A DNA stretch of 64,000 bases from Leptospira inadai serovar Lyme str. 10. Lineage in GTDB: Bacteria > Spirochaetota > Leptospiria > Leptospirales > Leptospiraceae. The stretch spans positions 682,001-746,000 of the forward strand of contig NZ_AHMM02000025.1 in assembly GCF_000243675.2 (NCBI RefSeq), in the 5' to 3' direction. Below the pieces are notes generated by a model that did not search any database, was not told the DNA's origin, and saw nothing but the letters and a program-made list of their open reading frames with translations. Shown piece after piece: positions 17,618 to 26,049 of the stretch. Position 1 is the stretch's first letter. Every line of letters begins with the position of its first letter. A program made the translations under genes and the position numbers.

Positions 17618-17635
17618 TGTTGTAAAAATACAACA
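17618..17635. repeat. Perfect 7-bp inverted repeat
   Basis: TGTTGTA (17618-17624) and TACAACA (17629-17635) flank AAAA. The symmetry resembles an operator site. It lies 70 bases behind a plus gene and well downstream of the minus 30-residue peptide gene, so what it would control is unclear. Confidence 0.25.
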
Positions 17636-17697
17636 CCGAGAGGTTCGTTTCCGTCTTTTAATGGAAAATATTCAGCGGAGTGGCCTTAAAAAGAAAA

Positions 17698-17722
17698 AAC
17701 CCGCTTACTAGAAGCGGGTTTT
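17698..17722. terminator. Bidirectional rho-independent terminator
   Basis: AACCCGCTT (17698-17706) pairs with AAGCGGGTT (17712-17720) with a 5-base loop; A6 precedes it and TTTT closes it, so it can act on both strands. On the minus strand it ends the 30-residue peptide transcript. A second inverted repeat, CCTTCTATA (17733-17741) with TATAGAAGG (17747-17755), lies between this and the peptide gene. Confidence 0.8.
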
Positions 17723-17773
17723 AAGCTCCATTCCTTCTATAAAATGTATAGAAGGAGATGTTATTAAAGTTGG

Positions 17774-17866
17774 TTATTTCTTTTTCGCAACTTTCTTCTT
17801 AGCAGCTTTTTTCTTAGCTACTTTCTTTTTAGCTGCTTTCTTGACTGCTTTCTTTTTTGCAACCAT
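17774..17866 (-). CDS. 30-residue Lys/Ala-rich histone H1-like peptide
   Basis: ATG at 17866 (minus) opens 30 codons ending with TAA at 17774. The product is MVAKKKAVKKAAKKK followed by VAKKKAAKKKVAKKK: only Lys, Ala, Val and the initial Met. GGAGG sits six bases ahead of the ATG, a candidate promoter lies 70-100 bases upstream, and a terminator lies behind, so this is a complete small gene of its own. The composition is that of the C-terminal tail of bacterial H1-like proteins, so binding to DNA or RNA is the natural guess. It is easily missed by gene finders because of its length. Confidence 0.75.
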   Translation of the reverse strand: MVAKKKAVKKAAKKKVAKKKAAKKKVAKKK

Positions 17867-17942
17867 TGACGTCCTCCATTGTTTTGAACTTTTCAGACCT
17901 TCGTTATTTGCGAGAGATCAAGAAAGCTCTTGGATAGGGACA

Positions 17943-17971
17943 TAATTAAGCAATTAACTTTTCATTGTAAA
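17943..17971 (-). promoter_or_regulatory. Candidate sigma-70-type promoter for the 30-residue peptide gene
   Basis: On the minus strand TTTACA (17971-17966) and TAATTA (17948-17943) are separated by exactly 17 bases. The stretch around it is very AT-rich. The start site would be near 17936, giving a leader of about 70 bases. Confidence 0.45.
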
Positions 17972-18031
17972 GTATTTTAATTAATTTTATGAAAAATTTT
18001 TTAAAGAAGTTGATTTGGAAGAAAACAATTC

Positions 18032-20392
18032 TCACTCGGACACTTCCAAACATATAAACGAAACATCATCACTAGGTTCTTTATTGTTTCTGTACTCTTC
18101 AAGAGTCTTTCTTACGAGATCAGCTAGATCTTGCGCACCTAAATGATGATGAGAAGACAATAAACGTTGAAGATTTTCTTCTCCGAAGATCTCTTCCTTA
18201 TCGTTAAAGGTCTCCGTTACTCCGTCTGTGAAGAGTACTAACTTGTCTCCGGCATTTAAATGTATGGTAAGAAGCTTATAATCCGTAGGAAGAACACCTA
18301 AAACTCTTTGAGTTTCGTTTCGAAACTCTACTCTTCCTCCTTTTCGTATGCAAATCGGAGGAGTATGACCGGCGTTCACGAACGAAAAAGCACCATCGGA
18401 AGAATTATAGATGCCCGCAATGGAAGTCATGAACTCACTTCCTCTATATCTTTCGATTAAGAAGAGATTGATCGCGCGAAAAATCTGCGGTAATGAAGAT
18501 GAATCGCCCAAGTATCGGCGGATAATTCCTCTTACGGCGGAAACTAGATAGCCGGAGCCTAACCCATGACCCGATACGTCTCCAAGAAACAATAATTGTC
18601 GTTTAGGATCGATTCGCAAAATATCCAAGTAATCGCCCGAGATTCCGACGGCAGGAATGGAAAAATAACCGACCTGAGTTTCCGGAATCGTTTCCAATTC
18701 GGGTAAATGAAGCGTTTTATCCAGAATAGAAGCCATATTCAGATCTCTAACGATCCGTTTTTTTTCGACTTCATCGACGAGCAGACTGTAATTTCTAATC
18801 AAGAGAGACGCTAAACGAGTGCATTCCTTAAGAAAACGCAACTCTCCAAGACTAAAGTTCCTGCGATTCCTCTTTTCACCCACTAAGAATACGGCGATAA
18901 CTTCCTTTCCACGTTCGAAATTGAAGAGAGGGTAGGCCAATTGGACCTCCATTTGGTGCAAAAACTTGAACACGGATTCGCGGATGCCTAGGCCATAAGC
19001 TAAATGCGAGGTCACTGTGACCTCCGTATGATCTTCGAAATACTTCCAAATCTCCGAACCGAAGGGGATCCTTACAAAATTCATATTCCGGAGGTCGGTT
19101 CGCGGGAATTTATCGGTCGGAATTAAGACTTGGAGCTTATATACTTCGAGCGCCTCCTCTAAGCGACGTATAAGATTATTAATGGTTGCGCGCATTGAAA
19201 TCGGCGCACCGATCATCACCGAAAGCTCTTCCAAGGCTGTATGAAGTTTCGGATTATTTCGAAAACTCCAATAGTCGATCCAAGAGTATAGTTTATTGTT
19301 CAGAGAGCTAAGGAAATAAGCGGAAAAAATCACGTAGAATAAATTCCATTCCGTTTGATGAGCCCCCAAGAATTCCGGATTCCAGCGTACAAAAAACTCA
19401 AGACCGAAAAGATATCCTAGAGTAAGAATCAAAATGGAGTAAATCGAAGTCAAAGAGGAACTAAACGCGATCTGAACGGGAACTAACGAGTAGGTATAGG
19501 TTCCATAAATGACTAACGGCGGAAAAAGGATAAATGCTACGATCAAGTAAGGGCGAATCATAAACGGAATTTGAGTGGATCCGATTTTCGTCATGAAAAA
19601 AGGTACGATCGTTGCGAGGAAAAACGCTAATACGAGACAGAGCTTTTTAAATACGGCCTGGAATTGGGTCGGGTTCCTAAACGTATGAAAGATCAATTGA
19701 ATAATGCAGATTGCCGCCGCCGCTGCGTTGAAGTGAATTCCCGCATTGGAAAGAAATTGAAATAGATCCGGATTCGCTTTTTGCGAGGCTCCAACATAGG
19801 ACGCAACGATAGATACGATTACTTGAGGGGCAAACCAACGAGACGGGATTTCTTTCCCCCGTAGTCGGTAGGAGACATCCAAAATCAAAAAGCCGCTAAA
19901 GTAGAGAAAGAAAAAGAAAGGGAAAACGAAATCCTGAAAAGCCAAAAGGAAAAAGTTAAATAGAAATAGGGAAGAAAAAGATCCGAAAAGGAGGAAAATA
20001 AACAGATCCCTCGTATAAAAGAAAAACCAGATTGCTACCGAGAAATAAAGTAGCGATAAACCGATATCCCAGGAAAAATCCCGTAAGACGTCAAAGGCCG
20101 ATCGGAAAATGAACGAAACGTCCCTCGAAACACTTCGATCTTTTCCATAGAAATGAAATGTACGATTCGTCTCGGCGTTATCTTCTCCTAATTTACGCGA
20201 TATTTCGTATTCCAAGAGATCGATTTTTAAACCGACGAGGTCGGTATATTCCCCGATCGATAACGCAATCATCCCGTTCGGATAAAAATAGAAAGGCAGC
20301 CTGGATTCTTTGGAAGATGATTTTAGTAATCCCGCAAAAAGAATTACGCCGAAAAGAATTACGGAAACGAAAATTAGAAGGATATTTCTCAA
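18032..20392 (-). CDS. Membrane SpoIIE/RsbU-type serine phosphatase with GAF-like domain
   Basis: The 786-residue protein begins with a membrane anchor and an extracytoplasmic part, then six to eight membrane helices up to about residue 375, a GAF-like domain (about 385-545) and a C-terminal PP2C phosphatase. The phosphatase motifs are intact: SGDYLD, GDVSGHGLGSGY, VNAGHTPP, LFTDGVTETF and PSDDVSFI, so metal-dependent phosphatase activity is expected. Such proteins dephosphorylate anti-anti-sigma factors in partner-switching pathways. No STAS or RsbW gene is in the window, so the target lies elsewhere. It overlaps the next gene upstream by four bases. Confidence 0.9.
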   Translation of the reverse strand: MRNILLIFVSVILFGVILFAGLLKSSSKESRLPFYFYPNGMIALSIGEYTDLVGLKIDLLEYEISRKLGEDNAETNRTFHFYGKDRSVSRDVSFIFRSAFDVLRDFSWDIGLSLLYFSVAIWFFFYTRDLFIFLLFGSFSSLFLFNFFLLAFQDFVFPFFFFLYFSGFLILDVSYRLRGKEIPSRWFAPQVIVSIVASYVGASQKANPDLFQFLSNAGIHFNAAAAAICIIQLIFHTFRNPTQFQAVFKKLCLVLAFFLATIVPFFMTKIGSTQIPFMIRPYLIVAFILFPPLVIYGTYTYSLVPVQIAFSSSLTSIYSILILTLGYLFGLEFFVRWNPEFLGAHQTEWNLFYVIFSAYFLSSLNNKLYSWIDYWSFRNNPKLHTALEELSVMIGAPISMRATINNLIRRLEEALEVYKLQVLIPTDKFPRTDLRNMNFVRIPFGSEIWKYFEDHTEVTVTSHLAYGLGIRESVFKFLHQMEVQLAYPLFNFERGKEVIAVFLVGEKRNRRNFSLGELRFLKECTRLASLLIRNYSLLVDEVEKKRIVRDLNMASILDKTLHLPELETIPETQVGYFSIPAVGISGDYLDILRIDPKRQLLFLGDVSGHGLGSGYLVSAVRGIIRRYLGDSSSLPQIFRAINLFLIERYRGSEFMTSIAGIYNSSDGAFSFVNAGHTPPICIRKGGRVEFRNETQRVLGVLPTDYKLLTIHLNAGDKLVLFTDGVTETFNDKEEIFGEENLQRLLSSHHHLGAQDLADLVRKTLEEYRNNKEPSDDVSFICLEVSE

Positions 20393-21639
20393 GAAGGTAT
20401 CCCTATCTCTTGAAAAGAGAGGATCTTACGTTCATTCCAACTCAAAAAGAGCAGATCTTTTCCCGGAATCTGGACGTTTTCCCAACCGACCGAGGCGAGA
20501 TTTCGGTCGGGACTGGAAGATTTGAACATCCTGAAATGTTTTCCCGAAAATCGAACTAAAATTTTATTATCCGATCTGCTAACTTTCCCTACTGCAAGAT
20601 CGTACTTTTCCATCCAAGAGATTTCCCTAAGATTTTCTTCGATCAACGTTTTCAACTGAATTAAATCTTTTGTCTCGCCTCGGAGACGAGAGGCATATAA
20701 AGTTCCAAGAATATAACAGAGCGCAAGTACGGAGACCGCATTGGTAACGCTTAATCTAAGAAATACGAAATAGAAATCGCCCGTCGAAGATTGAAAGAAC
20801 TCCAACAATTCTCCGGGCTCGCGGGAAAGTAAGTCGATCTTAGTATTTCCGACCAAGGGGGGTTCGGCGGGTTCTAAAAATCTACGAATCTTACCTGCGT
20901 TTTCGAATTCCTTTCTATACTTTTTATTTTCCGCGATTTGCGACGAGAGTATATGATTATGAACCGCTAAAGCACATTTTCCCGCCAGGAATCCTAATTC
21001 GTGCCGCACATCATCTTTCGGAATATTCGAAACGGCCAAGAAGCCGAATAATTTTTCCCGAAACACGAATGGAAGAATGAAATTGGCGCGAAGACTTACG
21101 AAATCCTCGTTAATGACTTTGTTCTGATCGGGCTCCCCTATGGTCGCGCCCGATCTTTTATTTAGAATATATTTCAGAAGAGGCGAACGAGGATTGATTC
21201 CGTCCAGAGTGTTTACTTTTCTTTGCTTTTTATGAGCGTAAGTATAAAGGTCGTAGTAAGTAAGATCATTCCTAAGGATCGCCAGCTTGCCGAAATTACT
21301 GTTCGTCAGTCGTACTAGTTCCGGGAAGACATTCTTTATCAAACCTTCCAAATCGAAGCGACGATGAGCCATTCTGGACGAACCCGGATCATTACTCAAA
21401 TATTCCGAGACGAATGTGGCTTTTAGAAACCCTCCGATTTTTTCCTGAATCGGTAAGACTGCAAAAACTCCGAACATTAGGCTAGTCAATACTCCGATTT
21501 CACTTACGAATTCTATTTCTCGGGGAAGGAAGTTAATACAGACCTCGTAAATGCTTAGAACCGCGAGTACGCCGAAAATTCTCACCGAAAGAGTGATAAT
21601 GGCGGAGGAGATTCTATGATCCGAAAAAAAAGATTTCAC
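20389..21639 (-). CDS. Membrane protein with GAF-like and degenerate phosphatase-like region
   Basis: A 416-residue protein with two N-terminal membrane segments (residues about 13-35 and 45-62), a GAF-like middle (about 95-230; FILPFVFREKLFGFLAVSN) and a C-terminal part starting with the coil KIRRFLEPAEPPLVG. That start is what precedes SpoIIE-type phosphatase domains, but the GD and DG metal motifs are not present, so it may be a non-catalytic partner of the phosphatase encoded right after it with a four-base overlap. The pseudo-phosphatase reading is inference. Confidence 0.6.
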   Translation of the reverse strand: MKSFFSDHRISSAIITLSVRIFGVLAVLSIYEVCINFLPREIEFVSEIGVLTSLMFGVFAVLPIQEKIGGFLKATFVSEYLSNDPGSSRMAHRRFDLEGLIKNVFPELVRLTNSNFGKLAILRNDLTYYDLYTYAHKKQRKVNTLDGINPRSPLLKYILNKRSGATIGEPDQNKVINEDFVSLRANFILPFVFREKLFGFLAVSNIPKDDVRHELGFLAGKCALAVHNHILSSQIAENKKYRKEFENAGKIRRFLEPAEPPLVGNTKIDLLSREPGELLEFFQSSTGDFYFVFLRLSVTNAVSVLALCYILGTLYASRLRGETKDLIQLKTLIEENLREISWMEKYDLAVGKVSRSDNKILVRFSGKHFRMFKSSSPDRNLASVGWENVQIPGKDLLFLSWNERKILSFQEIGIPS

Positions 21640-21666
21640 GGTTTTGGAGAAACAGGATGATTTAGG

Positions 21667-22818
21667 TTACGTCGTGTAGTAGGCGTTTTCTTGAACGTAA
21701 CCTTCGGTAAGGTCACAGCCCCAAAATTTCATTCCGTAATTTCCAGTATTCAGTATCACATCTACCTGGATCTCGGAATTCTTTTTCAGGTATTCCGATA
21801 ATTTTTTGAGAGTATCGGGGCCGGCGCCTTTGACCGCTAATCCGCCAAAATAGATCTCTAAACCGTCAAACGGGATCGGTTCGTCAAAAACTTTCCCGAT
21901 TGCCATGACCAGTCTCCCCCAATTCGGATCTCCACCGTAAATGGCCGTTTTGATCAAAGGAGAATTCAAAATCGATTTTCCGATTTTTCGAGCTTGTTCG
22001 GCGGTCTTCGCTTTTTCGACTCGAACTTCGACTAGCTTTGTAGCGCCCTCGCCGTCCTTCGCAATTTCTTTAGTTAAATCGATACAGATTTCGAGTAACG
22101 CGTCCCTAAATTCTTCCGAATCCGGTTTTCCCGCAAGACCGTTACAAAGCAAGGCAACCGTATCGGAAGTGGATGTGTCGGAATCGATGGAAAGGCAATT
22201 AAAACTTCTATCTACGCAGTATTTTAGAATTTCATAAAGTTCTCCGTCGATTCGAACGTCGGTAAGAATGTAAGAGAGCATAGTGGCCATATTCGGCTCG
22301 ATCATTCCTGCGCCCTTGGCCATTCCATAGATGGTAGCCTCCCCCTTGTCGGTTCTGATCGTTCGGACGGATACTTTTCTCCTAGTATCAGTCGTCATTA
22401 TCGCTTCCGCGACCTCTTCCAGATTGCCCGGTTTTAGTAAAGATTTTGCTTTCGCACAAGCAGGTAGTATTATTTCCATCGGTAAGGGAACGCCTATGAC
22501 TCCGGTAGAGGAGGGAAGAACGGATGTTTCCGGAATACCCAATGAGACCCCGATTTCCCGGCAGATTGCGCGAGAATTTGCAACGCCTACCGATCCGGTC
22601 GCCACGTTGGAATTTTTTGAATTGATGACTATCGCTTGGAGAATTCCCGACTTTATATGTTCGCGACCGACGATTACCGGCGCGCCGGGAAAATTATTCT
22701 TGGTGAATACTGCGGTTGATTTACAAGGAACTTCCGAGTAGATTACGCCGAAGTCCTTCGTTTTATCTTTAATGCCGATATTGGTTCCGAAAGAAAAAAA
22801 GCCTCTTGGATACGTCAT
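21667..22818 (-). CDS. argJ: Glutamate N-acetyltransferase / ornithine acetyltransferase
   Basis: ArgJ recycles the acetyl group from N-acetylornithine to glutamate in arginine synthesis. The 383-residue protein shows the autoprocessing site GMIEPNMATMLSYILTD, where the chain is cut before the nucleophilic Thr, as well as VLPSSTGVIGVPLP, SIDSDTSTSDTVALL and GGDPNWGRLVMAIG, all typical. It is full length. The ATG at 22818 follows GAGGACGG. It lies between a histidine-kinase gene and a phosphatase pair, without an arginine operon around it. Confidence 0.97.
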   Translation of the reverse strand: MTYPRGFFSFGTNIGIKDKTKDFGVIYSEVPCKSTAVFTKNNFPGAPVIVGREHIKSGILQAIVINSKNSNVATGSVGVANSRAICREIGVSLGIPETSVLPSSTGVIGVPLPMEIILPACAKAKSLLKPGNLEEVAEAIMTTDTRRKVSVRTIRTDKGEATIYGMAKGAGMIEPNMATMLSYILTDVRIDGELYEILKYCVDRSFNCLSIDSDTSTSDTVALLCNGLAGKPDSEEFRDALLEICIDLTKEIAKDGEGATKLVEVRVEKAKTAEQARKIGKSILNSPLIKTAIYGGDPNWGRLVMAIGKVFDEPIPFDGLEIYFGGLAVKGAGPDTLKKLSEYLKKNSEIQVDVILNTGNYGMKFWGCDLTEGYVQENAYYTT

Positions 22819-22916
22819 TATCCGTCCTCAACTTCATGTTAGTGCGAGAATTTCAATCTTCCCTTCAGGTGATTTTTAGAAAAGCGGAATATGAGAAAAG
22901 ACTCGGTTTTCGAGGC

Positions 22917-24308
22917 TTAAGAGTCTACTCGGTCGGAGTAAATGATCGGGATGGTCACCGAAAAAATCGTCCCGCCTTCCGGATTATCGAAGACTTTTAC
23001 CGTTCCATGATGAAGTCGAACGATATGTTTTACGATCGAGAGACCTAATCCGGTTCCGCCTTCCTTGCGGGATCTATTCTTATCAACGCGGAAAAAGCGT
23101 TCGAAGATTCGTTCTTTATCTTCGTCCTTTATTCCGATTCCTTGATCCTTAACTTGGAAATTTACCAAGTCCGATCCTAATTTCGTTACTTTGAGTGTGA
23201 TCGTTTTTCCGTCGGGAGAATAAGCAGATGCATTGGAGATTAAATTCAAAAGCATATGTTCCAAAAGGATCCAATCCGCCGAGACCGTTATCGGCTCGTT
23301 CATTTCCACCACGAATTTTTGTTCTTTAGGTGAAACGACTCCGTCGACGGTAAATGAGAGATTATCGACCAAAGATTTAAGCGTAAACTCTTCTCCTCTC
23401 GCAATCGCGGTTTGATTTTCAATTCGAGTGATCGTAAGCATGTCTTCGACGATTCGAACCATTCTATCTGTATTTCTGGATATAGCGTCTAGAAACTTTT
23501 TTTCATGACTGTCTTCTTGTAATTTTAAACGACCTAAAAGTGTTTCAGTATATCCCTTAATGGAAGTGATCGGTGTTTTTAATTCGTGCGACGCATTTTG
23601 AACGAATTGTTCCCGGATGATATGTGATTGCTTCTCCTCGGTAATGTTTCTGATGACTACTATGAACATCAGAACGTTCCCGTTCGTACGCAACGGATAC
23701 ATCTTAATCGCATAGAAATTCTGGCTTAAGTCTAGTTCCGTTTTAGGTTCCCCCTTACCGGAAAGATTCCTTTGGATAAAATCCAGCAGACGTTCGTCCT
23801 TGATCGCGTCGGCGATTTTGCGGGAAGCGGAATTTGGTTCGATCAAGGAATTCGGAATGCTTTTATTTTGAAACAGGATGGACCCTTCCAAATCTACGGA
23901 GAATACCCCCTCTTTCAAATTCTGAAGAACCGAATCGAACTTTTCCTTCTCGATCGTAAGATCCACGAATTGGTGCTTGAGGCGGCCCGACATCCGATTG
24001 ATGGAAACCGCCAGGTCGGCTAATTCACGAATATCAGGTAGACTTAGTTCCGAGCCGAAATCACCCGCGTTAATTTCCCCCGTTTTTTTTTCGATTTGAT
24101 TGAGCGTCTGAGTGACGCTTCGTGCAATCGAATAGGAGACGTAAAACGTTCCGAACATAGCGAGCAGGATGTAAAAGGAGAATAGAAGAATTTTAAGATC
24201 GGGATGAATGATATCCTCCAAGAAGAGGACGATTCCCGCGACCGACATTAGGATGATGAGTAGAAGCCAGTTACTTAAGAGAAGTTTCGAAAATAAGCTA
24301 CGCCTCAT
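22917..24308 (-). CDS. PhoR-like sensor histidine kinase
   Basis: The 463-residue kinase has two N-terminal membrane segments with almost no loop between them, a HAMP domain, a PAS domain (SVLQNLKEGVFSVDLEGS), the phosphorylation site NASHELKTPITSIKGY, and an ATPase domain with LLNLISNASAYSP, VKDQGIGI, FERFFRVD and GGTGLGLSIVK. The short periplasmic part and PAS domain are the PhoR pattern (phosphate signalling), though the signal is not certain. ATG 24308 overlaps the regulator gene by 11 bases; a GTG at 24359 would overlap by 62 and adds residues that do not look like an N-terminus. Confidence 0.9.
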   Translation of the reverse strand: MRRSLFSKLLLSNWLLLIILMSVAGIVLFLEDIIHPDLKILLFSFYILLAMFGTFYVSYSIARSVTQTLNQIEKKTGEINAGDFGSELSLPDIRELADLAVSINRMSGRLKHQFVDLTIEKEKFDSVLQNLKEGVFSVDLEGSILFQNKSIPNSLIEPNSASRKIADAIKDERLLDFIQRNLSGKGEPKTELDLSQNFYAIKMYPLRTNGNVLMFIVVIRNITEEKQSHIIREQFVQNASHELKTPITSIKGYTETLLGRLKLQEDSHEKKFLDAISRNTDRMVRIVEDMLTITRIENQTAIARGEEFTLKSLVDNLSFTVDGVVSPKEQKFVVEMNEPITVSADWILLEHMLLNLISNASAYSPDGKTITLKVTKLGSDLVNFQVKDQGIGIKDEDKERIFERFFRVDKNRSRKEGGTGLGLSIVKHIVRLHHGTVKVFDNPEGGTIFSVTIPIIYSDRVDS

Positions 24309-25089
24309 TGAATCTGTAACCGATCCCGCGGATAGTTTCCAACCTCTCCTTCTCGTCACCGAGTTTATCTCTTAGGCGCTTGATATTCACGTCTACGGCG
24401 CGATCAGTTACGTAAATATCCTTTCCCCAAACTTTATCCAAGAGTTTATCTCTCGTGAATGCGACGCCCGTATTAGTCATGAATAGGTAGAGAATTTTAT
24501 ATTCTATTAAAGTTAGATCTATCTCGGTTCCGTCGATAAATACTTTATGCGCCTTAGGGTTTAAGAAGATTTTACCTACGCTGATATTTCCTTCGAATTC
24601 CTGTTCTTCTTCTCCTTCTCCGGAGCGGCGTAGAACCGAGCGGACCCTTGCCACTAATTCTCGAGTCGAGAAAGGTTTACGAACATAATCGTCCGCTCCC
24701 AATTCTAATCCCAGGACAGCGTCGGTTTCACCCGATTTAGCGGTCACCATGATGATCGGAAGAGCGTATTTTTCTTTTATCCGTTTGCAGAGATCCATTC
24801 CTCCGATTCCCGGAAGCATTAAATCCAAAACTACTAAGTCGGGTAGATTCTTTTCGATTCTGGGTAGAACCTCGAGTCCATTTTGACAAGTATCGACTTG
24901 ATACCCGTTCTCTTCTAAATGGAATTTGATAAGGTCGGCAATATCCTCTTCGTCGTCCACTACGAGGATCTTTTGGCTGGGGCTGCCTGAAGCATTTTTC
25001 ATAAATTCGCTGAAGCTCTTTTTCCTGCGCTTTTGGGGAACTTTACCCTGATCGTGGGGAGAGGGTCCTTGTACTTGGATCGGTTCCAT
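24298..25089 (-). CDS. PhoB/OmpR-family response regulator
   Basis: The receiver (ILVVDDEEDIADLIKFHLEE, phospho-Asp in VVLDLMLPG, Lys in VRKPF) is followed by a winged-helix DNA-binding domain (LTLIEYKILYLFMTN, VWGKDIYVTDRAVDVNIKRL, TIRGIGYRF). At 263 residues it is about 35 longer than PhoB because of a basic N-terminal extension; ATG 25002 would remove most of it, and neither start has a clear ribosome site. It is coupled to the kinase gene. Three 11-bp-spaced TTAC repeats sit just upstream, suggesting autoregulation. Confidence 0.92.
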   Translation of the reverse strand: MEPIQVQGPSPHDQGKVPQKRRKKSFSEFMKNASGSPSQKILVVDDEEDIADLIKFHLEENGYQVDTCQNGLEVLPRIEKNLPDLVVLDLMLPGIGGMDLCKRIKEKYALPIIMVTAKSGETDAVLGLELGADDYVRKPFSTRELVARVRSVLRRSGEGEEEQEFEGNISVGKIFLNPKAHKVFIDGTEIDLTLIEYKILYLFMTNTGVAFTRDKLLDKVWGKDIYVTDRAVDVNIKRLRDKLGDEKERLETIRGIGYRFNEA

Positions 25090-25112
25090 ATTTCTACAAT
25101 GTCTGAAAACGG

Positions 25113-25138
25113 TTACAAAAAGTTTACGCTACGGTTAC
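25113..25138. promoter_or_regulatory. Three 11-bp-spaced TTAC repeats, PHO-box-like
   Basis: TTAC begins at 25113, 25124 and 25135, exactly 11 bases apart, within 50 bases of the response-regulator start. Direct repeats with an 11-bp period are how PhoB/PhoP-type regulators bind; Bacillus PhoP boxes are TTAACA-like. Likely an operator for the two-component operon; the spacing is observed, the binding is inferred. Confidence 0.45.
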
Positions 25139-25276
25139 GATCCTCGGAAAAAGAATAGTATGACAATGGCACTTATGACAACCAGTAAACAATTCGGAGA
25201 CCGATTGCGAATCGGATTCGGGCGATTGGCACATAGAATTAATAATAATCGGTAAATCGGGTTTTGAAAGCCGAAA

Positions 25277-25681
25277 TTAGCGGTTTTTCAGAAGTTCGTT
25301 TAGTTCCTGAACTAACTTTCTTTGGCGATACAGCACATAGCCGACGAACCCTCCGAATAGGGCTAAACCGAGGATATAGACCCATATCAAGCCTTTGAGC
25401 CTGGATTGTTCCTCTTCGATCGCGCTGATGGTAGAAAGGTGATTCACCAGAAAATAGAACTGATCCGCCTGAGACCAATTTTTACGAGCTTCCTCTCGAA
25501 TTTGCGAGATAAGAACGTCGGCTTCCTTCTTTTTTAGATCCCGGATTAGCGGGAAAACGGAATCCAAATCCTTCGATAGGAATTCTTTCGCAGTCAATGG
25601 ACTCCGTTGTTCTTCCGCTGTGATAGGGAGGAACTGCAAAAGTAAGACTATGGCTGCCGCAATGGTAAGAACCTTTTTCAT
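25277..25681 (-). CDS. Exported single-pass membrane protein of the second ECF operon
   Basis: A 134-residue protein with a cleavable signal peptide (MKKVLTIAAAIVLLLQFLPI, then TAEE), a helical periplasmic part (about residues 25-95) and one membrane segment near the C-terminus (LIWVYILGLALFGGFVGYVL) ending in a short charged tail. It is translated with a four-base overlap after the putative anti-sigma gene, so it may be the sensor that talks to it across the membrane. No family is recognised. Confidence 0.65.
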   Translation of the reverse strand: MKKVLTIAAAIVLLLQFLPITAEEQRSPLTAKEFLSKDLDSVFPLIRDLKKKEADVLISQIREEARKNWSQADQFYFLVNHLSTISAIEEEQSRLKGLIWVYILGLALFGGFVGYVLYRQRKLVQELNELLKNR

Positions 25682-26049
25682 TCATCGAATCCTAACTTAT
25701 TCTTCCATTCCTTGGTATAAGGGGTCCTGTTTTGGACAAGATAAATCCCGATTAAGATCGCGAAAAGGAGGAAGAGCAATCCGCTAGTCGCCAAAATTCC
25801 CTGGAGGACTCCCGCTTCGAGTAAGAAATTCCAGTCCAAAAAAAGGAGCACGGTTAGCGGGGAAAAAGCCAACAGAAGAGTAGTTATCAGAATCACTCGG
25901 ATGTGCTTTATATGTATTAAATGCAACATCACCCTTTTTTTAAGTTCCGGGGGAACCGATGCTTGATCGGAGTTTAAAGTCGGAGGATCTACGAATAAAT
26001 CCAGCCTCTCTTTGAGATCTGGAGGAATATTAATCTTTTCCGGTTTCAT
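25678..26049 (-). CDS. Two-segment membrane protein, candidate anti-sigma factor
   Basis: In 123 residues there are a cytoplasmic N-terminus (residues 1-50, with IPPDLKERLDLFVDPPTLNS) and two membrane segments (about 52-72 and 80-105). Start overlaps the sigma gene by 20 bases and end overlaps the next gene by four, so the three are tightly coupled. Function as an anti-sigma factor is inferred from place and topology only. No zinc motif is present. Confidence 0.6.
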   Translation of the reverse strand: MKPEKINIPPDLKERLDLFVDPPTLNSDQASVPPELKKRVMLHLIHIKHIRVILITTLLLAFSPLTVLLFLDWNFLLEAGVLQGILATSGLLFLLFAILIGIYLVQNRTPYTKEWKNKLGFDE

